NCBI GenBank assembly: GCA_948474755.1
Contig: CAOLHI010000022.1
Span: 496,001-560,000 of the forward strand
Reading direction: 5' to 3'
Origin: Ctenosaura bakeri
Taxonomy: Eukaryota; Chordata; Lepidosauria; Squamata; Iguanidae
Length of the DNA: 64,000 bases
This document shows positions 12,981 through 25,180 of this stretch, piece after piece (position 1 is the first letter of the stretch; every line of letters begins with the position of its first letter). The position numbers and the translations under genes were made by a program. A model generated the notes under the pieces. That model saw only the letters and a program-made list of their open reading frames with translations, had not been told where the DNA came from and did not search any database.

Positions 12981-13180
12981 AGCCAATGTGATATAATGAT
13001 TTAAGTGTTGGACTTTGACTCTGACAAGCCAGAGTTCAAATTCCTCTTCAGTCACAGAGACCCTTTCTTGGCCTAAGAGGAAGGCAAACCTCTTCTGAAT
13101 AAATCTCGCCAAGAAAACCCCAATGATAGGGTTGCCATAAGTCAGAGTTGACCTGAAGTCACTCACATAACAGCAACAGC
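12981..13180 (+). repeat. Sauria-type SINE
   Basis: The head is GCCAATGTGATATAATGATTTAAGTGTTGGACTTTGACTCTG. The body includes AGAGGAAGGCAAACCTCTTCTGAATAAATCTCGCCAAGAAAACCCC. The tail is GGGTTGCCATAAGTCAGAGTTGACCTGAAG, then CAGCAACAGC. It ends about 80 bases before the next CTNND2 exon. Confidence 0.8.
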
Positions 13181-13261
13181 TAGCCAGAGTTCTTGTGTCT
13201 GTAAGTCGACATGTGTATACACAAATGCTGAGCTTTACTTCGTATTGATTTTACATGCCAG

Positions 13262-13478
13262 GTGTTGGAAATCTACAAAGATCATCCAGTCAGCGTAGCA
13301 CACTTACATACCAAAGAAATAATTATGCTCTGAACACAACAGCTACCTACGCCGAACCCTACAGATCACTTCATTATCGACTGTCTGAGTCCAGTTATAA
13401 CAGGATCCAGCACGCTACCCCTGCTGATGATGGCACAACAAGATCTCCTTCAATAGACAGCATTCAGAAAGATCCCAG
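13262..13478 (+). CDS. CTNND2: CTNND2 coding exon (2nd in window)
   Basis: This exon covers the segment just before the armadillo repeats. Readable peptide includes GVGNLQRSSSQRSTLTYQRN, NYALNTTATYAEPYRSLHYR and DDGTTRSPSIDSIQKDPR. The acceptor is TTACATGCCAG. The exon begins with two bases of a split Gly codon and ends with AG of a split Arg codon. The donor is not GT: the sequence is CCCAG|GCAAGC, a GC-AG intron. Phase into the next exon (A|GAG TTT GCG TGG, giving REFAW) confirms the junction. The stretch is Ser/Thr/Tyr-rich, as expected for the regulatory N-terminal arm. Confidence 0.95.
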
Positions 13479-13762
13479 GCAAGCAGATTTGCTATTTTAA
13501 TGCAGCACACACTTAATTGCCATGCCAAATAGCTCCAAAGTGGTTCCTAGTGCTTTCAGTTTTGTTTTTCTCAAAGGTAACAGTTGCTTTAGTTCACTTG
13601 AGTTTAGTTGGAAAGATTTATAAAATGTCAGTGCTTAAACTGGGTTAACCCTTTGTGGAGTAAAAATGTTAAATTCAGGAATTTGCTGCAGTTTTGGGTG
13701 ACTAATACATGGAATAAATAAATAATTCACACTTTGCTTTGAATTTTACTTATCTACTGAAG
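13479..13762 (+). other. CTNND2: CTNND2 intron with GC donor (GC-AG), 284 bp
   Basis: The donor is AG|GCAAGC and the acceptor is TCTACTGAAG. No GT lies at a position that would keep the conserved QKDPREFAW junction. The intron is short and AT-rich, with no repeat recognised. Confidence 0.85.
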
Positions 13763-13895
13763 AGAGTTTGCGTGGCGGGATCCAGAATTGCCTGAGGTCA
13801 TTCACATGCTTCAGCACCAGTTCCCATCAGTTCAAGCCAATGCTGCAGCCTACCTACAGCACCTGTGTTTTGGAGATAACAAAGTGAAAACTGAG
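13763..13895 (+). CDS. CTNND2: CTNND2 coding exon: start of armadillo domain
   Basis: Encodes [20 protein letters not shown] and [20 protein letters not shown], the helices of the first armadillo repeat, which helps bind the cadherin juxtamembrane segment in this family. The first base completes the Arg codon from the previous exon, and the exon ends in frame with ...VKTE before GTATGA. It is conserved almost residue for residue with other delta-catenins as I recall them. Confidence 0.96.
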
Positions 13896-15559
13896 GTATG
13901 ACAGAGTTATGCTTGTTGAAAAATCCTCACAGAAGAATATTTCATATGTGGCAGAACAAACTGGCCAAGTGATCAGTGACAGTATTATTTGTTGATCAGT
14001 GCTAATGGTTTATTTAAAGCTGAAATGCCTAAAATTATCTACATAGATATGAGATAGATTGAAGATTAACTGATAATTGATATTTAAAATTAATTCTTTA
14101 TTAAATAGTATTACATTTGTTGAAATTCCCTTCATTTCTAACAGATAATTTCAGATAAAATCTCCCACATATTTGCTTGTTATTAAATTTATGTTTATGT
14201 ATGAATGAATTTTTAATTTGACTTTAATGTCTTGACTATAATACTGATCTAAAAGGAACTATGATATTCACTATGATATTTATTCTCTCATTGACCGTAC
14301 TGCATTTAATACCGTTTTTCATTGTCTCTAGTACATATAGATGTATGCTTCAGATTTTCAGCAGCAAACCATAGTGTCACTTAAATAAATAAACAGATTT
14401 TCAGAGTGTCAGGGGGCTACTAAAAAGGACTTGGGGGCCACCTGTGGGTAACAGATTGCATGTCAAATCAGTGGTTATAAAACCAAATATAACCTTTTTT
14501 CAAATGTGTAGTACAAACATAGTAATATTGTAGGTTTTACTATGGCAGTACTGAAAAACTTTATGTAATTTAGAAACCTCTTTCTGGCAATTGTCTTTTT
14601 ACATAATTGGAATTACAATCTTATGCACACTTATCTAGAGTCGATTCCCACTGACTTTAATAGGACTTTGTTCTAAATAAATGTCTTGATATACAACCAA
14701 TCTAATGGGATTTTAAAAAAAGGAAAGAATGAGCAAGATTTTCTGCTCTTTGCAGGTTTTTGGAAGCCAGTTTTTATGTCTAAAAGCAATTAACAAGAAA
14801 AAAAGAGCTCATTGAATATTTATGGGCCTTTTAGAAAAACATGCAGTTGGCAGCAAATGCAAAAAAGTGCTTTACCACTTCAATTTTTAAGAATTTTTTT
14901 GTGTACTAGAGAACACCTTGTTGTCTGTATTCTTTACACATTTTTAAAAGATTTATAGATGCGTGCTTATAAAAATGCTCCTCCGCTGGCTGTATGAATT
15001 TTGCAGATTTGCAAACCCTAAAAGAAAGCCACTTCTTTTCTGTTTTTCTCTCCCTCATTTGTTTTTCTCCCTCATTGATTCAGGTAGCACTTTCCATATT
15101 TCTATCATACTAGGTATACAGTTCATTGGCCACTGTGCAGTTCCTTCAAGATAAGAGCAGTTCCACTGTATGAGCCTCATGCATGGAAAAAATAATGTCT
15201 CAAACTGGCAGGGGTTATAGTCTTCTACAACAAAATAATCAGAAATGTTTTGATGGCTAGTTCGTATAGAAGAGTCTCTGTTTCAAGTGATGAGTGAAAA
15301 AAATTAATATTCAGCATTCATGGAGCAAATACACTGTCCCAAACAGGATACTGTCAACCAAGTTGTTACTTTGATTTTAAGGCCTTTATATTGTTTCTAA
15401 ACATTGGCCAGTATTTCCTGCTGTGTTAAACTTTTGCATGGCTTGAAAGGTGCTTTTTTAGCTCATCACAGTGAAAATGCAGGTTAAAATGATAGTAATA
15501 CCAAGGGTATTAAAAGGATTTGCAAAATTAATTCAGAAGGCAAACTCTGCTATGTATGC

Positions 15560-15970
15560 ATTATACTATTTATTTATTTAAAGAAATAAAAACAAATTTT
15601 ATTTTAAAATGTTTTCATGAAGATTGGGGAGTGCAGATCTTCTCTCTGGTGTAGTGTCCAGATTGTGGAATTCCCTCCACCTAGACGTATGTACTTGGGT
15701 ATCAAAAATTAGTTATCCAGATTCAATGCCCAGCTAAAGAAAAGTATTTTAATTATGGTAAGGACATTATTACATTTTCCCACCTTCTCTAACTTATTTA
15801 GGGTAGTATTCAATTTGGGTAGCTGAGATCTGTTGCTGTTCAATTATTTTATCTATTTTCTCTGCCTCCTTTCAGTTGTTTGATTTATATTGTTTAAATT
15901 AATGGATTATTATAACTTCCTTTGCTTGATTCTTGTAAGCTACTTTAGGCACTATACAAAACAGGCATGG
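15560..15970 (+). mobile_element. L2-type LINE fragment, 3' end
   Basis: The stretch TGGAATTCCCTCCACCTAGACG reads WNSLHLDV, comparable with the WNSLP(L)EV signature near the C-terminus of L2-type RT proteins. Downstream are a T-rich 3' UTR and TTGTAAGCTACTTTAGGCACTA near the end. Frames are interrupted. Confidence 0.5.
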
Positions 15971-16081
15971 ACAAAACATGGCACATAGGACAGAGGCAGC
16001 TCTTCAATCCTTTTTTTGTGGCCCCCATGGTCTCCCACTGTTTCCAATCACTGCTGCCAGACCAGCTTTAAAATGTTTATA

Positions 16082-16433
16082 CAGTCGGCCCTCTATATTT
16101 GTGAGTTTCACCTTTGCAGATTTGATTCACGGTGCTGCCACCTCCACTGCTGCCCTATGCCATTTTTAACAGAGACTGCAAGCCTCACGTGACTGAGAGG
16201 CTGCAGACAAGGGTTGTAAGTCCCTATTAAAAATGGTGAAGGGCAGCAGTTGAGGTAGCAGCAGGTGGCAAGGAACCCTGACACCTCAAAGGCATCCACA
16301 GTGGGCTGAATATGCGGATCATACTTTTTGTATGTTAAATGTGGTTTGTGGTGGGGGCTAGAAGTCTTAATGGATTTTCCGCTTTCATGGAGGTTCTGCA
16401 CTCCTAACCCCAGTGAATGTGGAGGGATGACTG
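16082..16433. mobile_element. Tigger-like miniature element (TA duplication)
   Basis: The left end is CAGTCGGCCCTCTATATTTGTGAGTTT. The right end is AACCCCAGTGAATGTGGAGGGATGACTG, its imperfect inverted complement. TA stands immediately outside both ends (16080-16081 and 16434-16435). The same terminal repeats appear at 48310, 52319 and 63210. At 352 bp it is non-autonomous with no transposase. Confidence 0.75.
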
Positions 16434-17440
16434 TATATGGTCCAACAGGCAGTTTTCATTTAGGCTAGGGTGGGTAACTGTGGGAGACTGGCAGGTTGCA
16501 TTAGTCCCCCAGGAGAACTTCAAGGGCCACACTCACACCTCACTGAATCCACTACTGGAAAAAAATTGTCCTCAGTTCCCTCCAAATACTTTCGTAGGTC
16601 ATTTTAAGCCAGGAGAGGACTTCTTAACAACAATGAATTGAGCAGGAGTCACTTCCTGTTTCAAAGAAGGCCTTTGTTAGGCATAGATTGGCCCAGTGTA
16701 TTCCCAACATAGTGAATATGTACCTCACTCTCTAAAGTGTATCTGGGGGCAAAAGATTTTTTTAAAAATTTTACAAATAATTTTGGACTCCTGGTGGGCT
16801 AAAGAGGCCTCCAAACATGGAGAAAATGCCCTCCACACCCCAAAAGCCATATTGAAGTAAAAGAAAAAAAAGACACCCTGGGGACTCACAAAATAGCCCA
16901 AGGGGCTACATATGGTACACAGCCCACATTTTGCCCACTGCTGCTTTAGGCAATTTACAGATTAAAAAAAAAAACTAGTATAATTCCATACAATAAAGAT
17001 AAAGAAATCAGATGAAAAAGTGTCAAAATGTTAAGATATAAGAATGTTAAGGATCAGGAATAAAACTCCAAATAATAAAGGCACAAACAACAATCAAGGA
17101 CTTAATGACCTGTGCCTGGCATCTGAATTTTCCTAATCAGGATGTCAGGTGGATCTTTTTTGGAGGGCATTCCTCAGATAGGGGGATACTACTCAGAATG
17201 GTCTTTCTGTGGTATCCATTCATGGCATTGTGGGCACCAGCTCTGAGCAAAAACATTCTGAAGATGTTGGTGATAATTGGGCAGAAATAGTGCTCTCACC
17301 TGGTATTAAATAGGCAGACAGGTTATGTGGTATAAATGGCAACTGTAAGAAAAAAAAACCCTTCTCTTTAAAACATTTTCCTGTTTTTGTGAAGCTTCTT
17401 GTTTGTTAATTGCATTTGGTTTCAATTTATTTTTTTCTAG

Positions 17441-17654
17441 GTATGTAGGTTAGGAGGAATCAAACATCTGGTTGACCTATTGGATCACAGAGTTCTTGAA
17501 GTTCAGAAGAATGCTTGTGGTGCATTACGGAACCTGGTGTATGGAAAAGCTACAGATGAGAATAAAATAGCAATGAAAAACGTTGGTGGGATACCTGCAC
17601 TTTTACGGTTGCTAAGAAAATCAGTTGATGCAGAAGTAAGAGAACTTGTCACAG
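17441..17654 (+). CDS. CTNND2: CTNND2 coding exon: armadillo repeats 2-3
   Basis: The acceptor is TTTTTTCTAG. Encodes [20 protein letters not shown], then [20 protein letters not shown] and [20 protein letters not shown], ending RELVT plus one base before GTAAAG. These are canonical H2-H3 helices of two armadillo repeats. Compared with my recollection of the human protein, only conservative changes occur (Y for F in NLVYG, V for I in KSVDAE). Confidence 0.97.
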
Positions 17655-19570
17655 GTAAAGTTTTAATAGATAGGAAATAAATGGCTTGTAGCCAGGTAAA
17701 ATGTGTTTCTCTGTGCAAGAAGAAGTTTTTGAAATAGTTGAAAAAAGACTACCCAGAAGCAAGTTGATTGATACCAGCTAAATGTGCACCTTTCACAGCC
17801 TTTCACTTTTTTACTTACACTGTGTACGTTGTTCAGAATATTCACCTAGATGAGTGGATACTGAGACATTTGACACAGTGAAGACATTCATCTCTAGTAT
17901 TCCTATCACAAGCTTGTTTTAAAGGTTATTTTGGCCCCCTCAGCGCTCACATACTTTCAGGTTTAGAACTCACATTCATAAGAAATCATGCCATTATTGA
18001 ATCCTACAATAGTTGTATAGTGTAAGAGTCCTATTGCCAATTCCATTAGCATTCTGTTTCCATTGTTTTTTAGGTATATTATATTTTTGATGAGCCCATT
18101 CCTTTTATTTTCATCAAATAATTCACTGAATAATTTATTGTTAATTTTGGTGTTATTGATATACATCAATGGGGAAAGACTCATCCCCTGGCTTGACAGA
18201 TATATTCTGCTGACAAGTGATGATGCTACAAGTGGGCTCAGCAAAATAAAATAAGTCTGTATCCTAGCTATCCAATTGTTAGTCCCAACTGGAGTATACA
18301 TATTGAATTAATGGAATATGCATTGATTTACCAGGTTCCCAATGGCTGAATGAATATACTCTAGTTAGGATCCAGCCCTGTGTGTTCGGATCCAACTCTG
18401 TCGTATACTAAGGACTCATGACTTTCTCACCTTGCTGTAAATGTTTGATAAACACTAGCGGGATAGAATTTTGGTTCTATTTTGCATGCAGTTTATGCAC
18501 AAAGGATATCTTAACTATTTCTTTAAAAATAATCCCCTTTGAATTAAAAAAATCTTCTTAACTTTTTCCAGTGCATGCATGCAAGCATATTATTGGATTA
18601 TGTTGTGATCAGCTGCAGTTTCAGAAAACTGCAACTGTTACAAGTGTTAAAAAAGTATTCAGCACATCTGACACTTTTCACAAAGTGTCACACACACATT
18701 AAGCATTTAGCAAACTGAATTCCTGAAGTGTTAAAAGCATTGCAGTCCTTAAATACATGAGGTAAATGAAAGGAGACGCTCCTCCTTGCCTCTCTGCATG
18801 CCCTGGCAAAAGATCTCTGCTGGAGACAGCTCTTAGCTCAGTGGATGCTGCCATGTCCTTCTCTATCAATCTGGAAGCTGCAGTGCTGTGAAAAAAAATA
18901 AAACGCTAGACCTTCTCCATGGCAATACATATTGTGGAGTTTTCTAGCAGATTCCGCCACTATGGATTTGCAACTTGAGTGTTGACATTCCCAGCTAGAG
19001 CAGTCTAGCAGTTGCAATGCCATTTATTCCCTGTGCTTCCCCACTCTCAAAAGAAGGCAGGTACAGAGATAGCTTGGGATAGGAGGCCCAGTTGAAGTCA
19101 GGCATGCCTGACAGCATTGATTTATTGGGAGGCTGTGATGAAGCCAGCCAGAGGTTGTTTTGCTTCTTTCCTCCCATCCTTACCTAGCGGAAGACCTTTT
19201 TACTTAGAACTGGTCCAAGCATGCCAGCCTGACCTGTCATCTATTTGACATTGCCCACATCAAGGCTGACTATCTCAAGGTACCTTGCCTGGGCAACCCT
19301 GTAGTCTATCGTTTTCCTTGATCCTTCCCGGGATTTCTTGTGATGGTACAAATGCATTCTTTTCAATTAACCCAGCATGATTATTGAACCATGGCTTATC
19401 TTGACCACTTAGGTAGCTTCTCAGTTATTTGCTTAAAACTCTGATTTAAATACAATCCAAACAATACAGTTTACTGTGTACGTAACTCTCAATGCATGTA
19501 ACCTTTTGCGGGGGAGGCCTCTGTAACCCATGACATCACAAGCCATGCCCTTTGGTGCTGCACAGTCTCA

Positions 19571-19766
19571 TGTGTGCGTTCAAATCAGTCGTTGACTTAC
19601 GGCAACCCAGTGAATTTCATAGGGTTTTCTTAGACAAGGAATACTCAGAGGTGGTTTGGCCAGTTCCTTCCTCTGAAGTATAGCCTACAGTACCTGGTAT
19701 TTATTGCCAGTCTCTCATCCAAGTACTAACCAGAGGGAACCCTGTTTAGCTTCCAAGATCAGACCT
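19571..19766 (-). repeat. 5S-rRNA-derived SINE with BovB-like tail, inverted
   Basis: On the minus strand the element begins with a 5S rRNA-like head. The plus-strand string CATCCAAGTACTAACCAGAGGGAACCCTG, followed by GCTTCCAAGATCAGA, is the complement of the 5S internal promoter region. It ends in the same tail as the tRNA-headed SINEs: AACCCAGTGAATTTCATAGGG and GTCGTTGACTTACGGC read in reverse. This is a 5S-type (SINE3) head joined to a BovB-related tail. Confidence 0.75.
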
Positions 19767-20140
19767 TTCTCTTGCTTTACGACCAAACAAATGGTTTGGA
19801 CTGCTAGCTCCAGCAGCTTCAGTACATGGGATGGATGTTTCTCCCATCTAATGGGAGTATGCTGCAGATGTTTATCCTACTGTGCATATCACTTAGACCT
19901 TTATAACTTACATGGGGTCTCTAATGGCATCCTCATAATTTGCATGTGTCATAATTTCTTAATTGGGCCACTTAGGTGGATGCGAGTTCCACTGGTGGCA
20001 TGGGAAGAGAGGCAGTTCCTTCCCCCATCCCTTTACCCGTCTTGGTGCGCACTGGAGAGTTGGAACTATCCATATCATAGGAGGCAGTGGGATCAGCAGG
20101 TAGACAGAGAGGAATGTGATGCAAGGAGAAATTGAGTAGC

Positions 20141-20295
20141 ATTCATAGAATCATAGACTTGGAAGAGACCACAGGGCGATCCAGTCCAACCCCCTGCTAT
20201 GCAGGAACACCCATCAAAGCATTCCCAACAGATGGCCATCCAGCCTCTGCTTAAAAACTTCTTAAGAAGGAGACTCCGCCATACTCTGAGGCAGC
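20141..20295 (-). mobile_element. CR1 LINE 3' end, inverted
   Basis: The plus strand begins CATAGAATCATAGACTTGGAAGAGACC, the complement of the CR1 terminal octamer repeats (ATTCTATG). It continues ATCCAGTCCAACCCCCTGC and GATGGCCATCCAGCCTCTGCTTAAAAAC, a hallmark of amniote CR1 3' regions. 5'-truncated, as usual for CR1. Confidence 0.85.
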
Positions 20296-22519
20296 ATAAT
20301 CAGCTCAAACAGCTCAAAAGTAATGGAGGTGGGTGGGAATAATGGGCGCACCATGTTATCTCTTGAGGAGGAGGTGGGCGTTCCTCATGCAGTACTCATG
20401 TGCATCTCCAGGCTGTTTATATGTAATAATCTCATATTTTTAATTTTAAACATTATGGAAATAGTTTTAAAGAGTTCTGTGTGTAAGAATATATGTAGAA
20501 GCCTGCTGTTTAAGAAAATGTTTTTAATATTTTATGTCTGGGCTATAAGTTCCACAGTAAGATCACAAAGCCAGTGTTTAGTTTTGGTTTCTGCATCAGT
20601 TATATGAAAAAATAACTCTTACATACTCCACTTCCTCAAAAAGCCTTATTCTGCCTCAGGGTGTTTTGCATTTACTTCTCTGGAATCTCATTTTTCATGA
20701 GCTGTACTTCATCTCTAAAAGTTGGTATGATTTATACTTTTTGAAATCACTGAGGCTTTTAAACAGACTTTATGTCAGTAACTTGGTCACAAATACGTTA
20801 TACAGCAAGACGTTGAGCTGTTAGTCTTTTACGTGCATTTACATTCTTAATAACATGCTTTATGTTCAGAGTGCAATCCAGAACAATTTATCTATGCTTA
20901 AGCCATGAAATCAGTGGGACGAAAGTTCTTAACAGTGTGGTCAAGGTTGATTTCACAGAAAATTGAGGGGGGGGTTCACTTTTCTTTAGATTGAACACTT
21001 ATGCCAGGATCCAGTTATTTGCATCTGCTGATAGCAGTGAGTCTAGCAGGAGGCCATTTCCCTCCTTGCTGCAATACCATCAGTACCTGCTCCAGGGGGT
21101 AAGAAGAGCCCACACAGCTGAATTTCCACTGTACACAAAGAACTCAAGGAAGGAGGGAGAGAAATGGAATAGCTTGCTGAAGGCACATACAGGGTTTTCA
21201 CCAAAAGAGCTATCAATCATTCCTGGGCCTGCTGATGGGTTTTCTTTGCTCCCTACATTTAAATGCATGCAGTTGGATCCTTGCTATGGTGTTTTTCATG
21301 AAAAATGAATAGACCAGTGCTACTCAAAAGTTTGATCTCTGGACCAGTGCCAGTCCGTGAGCCATCAGATGACAGTCTCAAGGGGAATTTACAGAAAAGA
21401 AAGAATTAATAGCCAGTGGATAAAAATATGATGCTGGTCCCTGGCATATTGGGGGAAAACTGTCTTTTGTGGTGGTGGTGGTGGTGGGTATTTGTTTTAC
21501 TGCAGGCTTAACATTTTTTCTAGTGAAGGAGTGGGTAATTAGTAGTAGTAGTAAATACTGGTAGTGGTAGTACCAGCACTTTAAGCGATGATGTACTTGC
21601 TGCTGTGCCAGCTAACAGTCAGTATTATGACAACATGAGAGCTCTCAGGCTTCTACTATGTGTTAAAGTTTAGCCTTGAGTTTAAACTTTGTCACCTGGG
21701 TGAAATGGACAAAAGGAGGAGGGGGGAATGACATCAGTGGGACCAATGTTTTTGATAGTGTGGTCAAGAATTATTCCAGAAAATATTAGTTATGCTTCAG
21801 TAGATTATAATTACTGTTTTCTTGAATTACTGTTTCATAGGATGAAATAGCAAGAAATGTAATCAGATTCCATTATTTTTGCAGTTCTGTTTTTTTCCTG
21901 AGGCTGCTAATATGCACAAATGTAAACCCAATTTTGTGTATTTAAAGTAATATTAGATTGATAGTATTTCTAGATATTATTTGTAGTCAAGAAAATGCTT
22001 TCATTTGTCCATTAAAAAACCCTGCAACTTCTAAATCCTGAACTCTGGGAGAGTTCTCCAAAGATTTCTCAACCTCCCCCCCACCCAAAAAAAAGAGGCA
22101 TAGCTGAATTATTAAGACTTCCAGACCCCCTCCATCAGGCAAAGAATGTTAGAAAAAACAAGTAGGAGAAGATCACTTGAGGAAATTACTTGATATTAAA
22201 TGTCATTTAGTCTGCATATTATTAGCCTTACCCCTGAATGGTGTTATCATTTTGCTATGTGAACAAATTATTCTTTTCTAAATGGTGTTATCATACTTTG
22301 GTGGTTTATCAAGTGAATGCCAAAGGTATATGAGTACCTTGCTGCACAAAAATTTCATATATTCTTCATCAGATTGTTCTGACAGACTCTTAACATCTTA
22401 TACAACCTTAGGGCAGGCATGGATTCCACAGTCTGCTTCCACTGGCCAAGTGCCCCTTCTCAAAGATTATTTTTTGAACTAATAGAAAAGCATAGTGTGA
22501 GAAACACAGAGGTGGGAAA

Positions 22520-23640
22520 GGGTTTATTTATCTATTTACTATTGGATTTACACCCCACCTTTCTCCTGGAATCAGATCCAGAGTGGTTTCCAAAAATTCA
22601 AAACAAGATTAAAATTAAAATCTTTTTTTATAAAAGGTAAAAAAGAATTAAATAATATATTAAAAACCACAGTTAAAACAACTAAAAAAACATGGAAGAC
22701 ATAATGATGGCAGCAGATAAAAATAAAATATAGCACACCACTTCACACATACTACCAGTATATAATTTAAAACTGGAATGCTTGCTCAAAAAAAAGGTCT
22801 TCACTGGCCAAGGAAAAGAAAACAGAGAGGGGAGGCCAACCAGATCTTCCCATGGAAGGATGTTCCACAACTAAGAGCAGTCATGGAGAAAGGCCTCTCC
22901 CATGTCCTAACTAAATGTGCCTTTGAAAAAGCAACTCTCTGTAGTTCTTAAAGCTTGCACTACCTTATGTAGGCAGATAGGATCTTTCAGATAGCCTGGA
23001 CCCAAGCCAGATAGGGCTTTAAAGGTCAAAAACAGCACTTTGAATTGTGCCTGGAAATGAACTGACAGCCAGTGAAGTTGTTTCGAGGTTGGGTTACATA
23101 ATCCCTGTAAACAGCACCAGCATTTTGGCCACAGCATTTTGAACCCACTGAAGTTTCCTAACAGTTTCCAAAGACAGCCCCATGTAGAGCATTTTGTAGT
23201 AATCCAAACAGGATATAATCAAGGAATGTGTCACGTTACCAGATTTGACTTCTCAAGGAATGGGTGCAGCTGTCATACTAGTTTTAACTGTGGAAAAACA
23301 CTCCTAGCCCTTGCCAAAACCTGGGGATCCAGGCTCGGTTCCAAATTCAGGAGTACACCTGAGCTGCAAACCTGAAATTTCGGGAGGAATGTAACCCCAT
23401 CCAGCACAGGCTGAATCCCTATTCCCTGATCTGCCTAACAAGTGACCAGAGGCACCTCTGTCTTGTCTGGACAAAGTTTCAATTTGTTCACCCTCACTCA
23501 GTCCATTACTTACAACATAACACTGATTTAGTATCAAGAAAGCTTCTTGGAATAGAGAAGCAAGGAGAGAGAGATCAGTGTACTGGTGACACTGAACTCC
23601 AAAACTCTGGTTGACCTCTCCTGGCAGTTTCATGTGTGGG
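22520..23640 (-). mobile_element. L2-type LINE, 3' 1.1 kb, inverted and degraded
   Basis: The 3' tail is at the left (complement of AGGAGAAAGGTGGGGTGTAAATCCAATAG). Upstream on the minus strand, about 22907-23137, a readable piece gives LHWLSVHFQAQFKVLFLTFK, then ALSGLGPGYLKDPI, the typical C-terminal segment after the RT of L2-type LINEs (consensus like LHWLPV...FK.L.LTFKALHGL.P.YL). The right part, to about 23640, appears continuous with it but is broken by stops. Confidence 0.65.
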
Positions 23641-25144
23641 GGACAGAACGAATCTGTTTATATTTTAAGTTACTTTTTAAATTTTAATTGTGTGATTTGT
23701 TACAACATCCCCTATAATTCATTACAATTACATCATAAAAGAAGATTTTACTTTATTTTTGAGGGGTTGCACTTTCTGGTCAGTTTTTTTGGCTACAAGC
23801 AGAATTGTTTCTTGTTTTTTTTTTAATGAGTCTTGGTTTATGCAAATGATTTTTTGCAAAAAGGTTCTGAAATGTTGAAAATCATTGAAAAATATGCAGA
23901 AACTCTCAAACTGTCTCAACAGGGAGGAGGTTTTTGAAACATGATTCTTTGTGAGAGAACGAAACAAGCAAAGGTTCACATTCCTAACTGACAGTAGTTT
24001 TGAGATGTTCCATCTTTGTGTGCATTTTCATTTTGTCTGATTTATGTACACTTTAACATCAGGATAGGTAACACATTCAGATAAAGCCTGAAATCCAGAC
24101 TATACAGATTATAGACTTGTTCTGGTGCTTCCCGAGATGAAGTCACATTTCCCCTAAAGCAGCTAGAACTGAAGCTGCACCCCAGATGAACCCTTGCTGG
24201 TGATTTAGGCTTCAGGAAGGCAAAAGGAAATTACAATAGAAATTGCTATAACAGTGTTCAGAATGGGCAGAAGAGATACGGAGGGCCTTGAGTGAGTGAG
24301 ATTTTTTTCCTACCTGTAGTGTGTTTCTTAATTCTTAAGAATTCTTAAGAATTCTTTGCTCTTGTTTTTCTTATTTCTGCAATTTTTCTTATTCTTTCTT
24401 GTGTATTTCTTCAGTAATATTAGTCATTTAAAGCCATTACTCAACAGTTTTCCCGAGACATAAGATTAGAAACAGTATTTAATATAAAGAGTTATATTAA
24501 ATGTGAATAGTTTTGTTTCTAGATTCGATATATTTATGTCTGTTTCCGGATAGCCCATTGGGAAAACAAGCAAAGACAAGACATAGTTATGGGTTCAGAG
24601 GTCATGACAAGCCATAGTTTAAATAGGCCAGAACTCAAAAGACAACAACAAACCGTGGATTTGTTTTGTGATTTGACTCCCCGTTTCTTAACATCAAGGG
24701 TGAAGAAGCTTTTATTTCCCTTGCAGACATGAAGAATGGATTTTGCCCTTAATCCAATTAGAACTATTATTCAGAGCAGTCAGCATTCAACAGGTGACAA
24801 GATACACGTTTATTTCATTCAAGTAAACCATGAACTCTTATTTTAATACAGTGAGCAAAAAAAACAAGAAGATATCTCAGTGTGGCCTGATACTATATTT
24901 TAGGAACGTTCAGTTAAACCATTCATCTCTTTACAACCTGCAGAGTAAACATAACATGTTGTTACCACTGATCTGTGGATATTTGTGCATTATGACATCT
25001 TCACACCCCCTCCATATAACACAACTATGACACCCGTATTTTAGAAGGCAAGCAAGCACATCTGGAGAGCATGAAGCAATATAAATTTAGACATTCTGTA
25101 TACATGCTGTATGTAGACTCAGTCAAACCAAGAACTGCAGAAAA

Positions 25145-25180
25145 CATTCATTCATTTCATTCATTCATTCATTTCATTTA
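25145..25180. repeat. (ATTC)n microsatellite
   Basis: An interrupted run of ATTC units, with TTTC variants. Confidence 0.9.

Larger units (their letters stand above)
11303..13261 (+). other. CTNND2: CTNND2 intron (GT-AG)
   Basis: About 1.96 kb. It holds a degraded hAT-like miniature repeat near 11530-11650, two L2 tails (11690-11925 and 11935-12030) and a SINE at 12981-13180 just upstream of the next exon. I see nothing else recognisable. Confidence 0.8.
13896..17440 (+). other. CTNND2: CTNND2 intron (GT-AG)
   Basis: About 3.5 kb. An L2 LINE piece lies at 15560-15970. A Tigger-like element at 16082-16433 sits in what looks like older hAT-type sequence: phrases like GTGGGTAACTGTGGGAG at 16470 and ACAGCCCACATTTTGCCCACTGCTG at 16920. 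Near 14628-14690 is a piece of a dispersed repeat (CTTATGCACACTTATCTAGAGTCGATTCCCACTGACTTTAATAGGACTT). The remainder is unassigned. Confidence 0.75.

Noticed and set aside
19571..19766. A functional 5S rRNA gene
   Set aside because: Only part of the 5S sequence is present, with substitutions and fused to a SINE tail; no terminator context.
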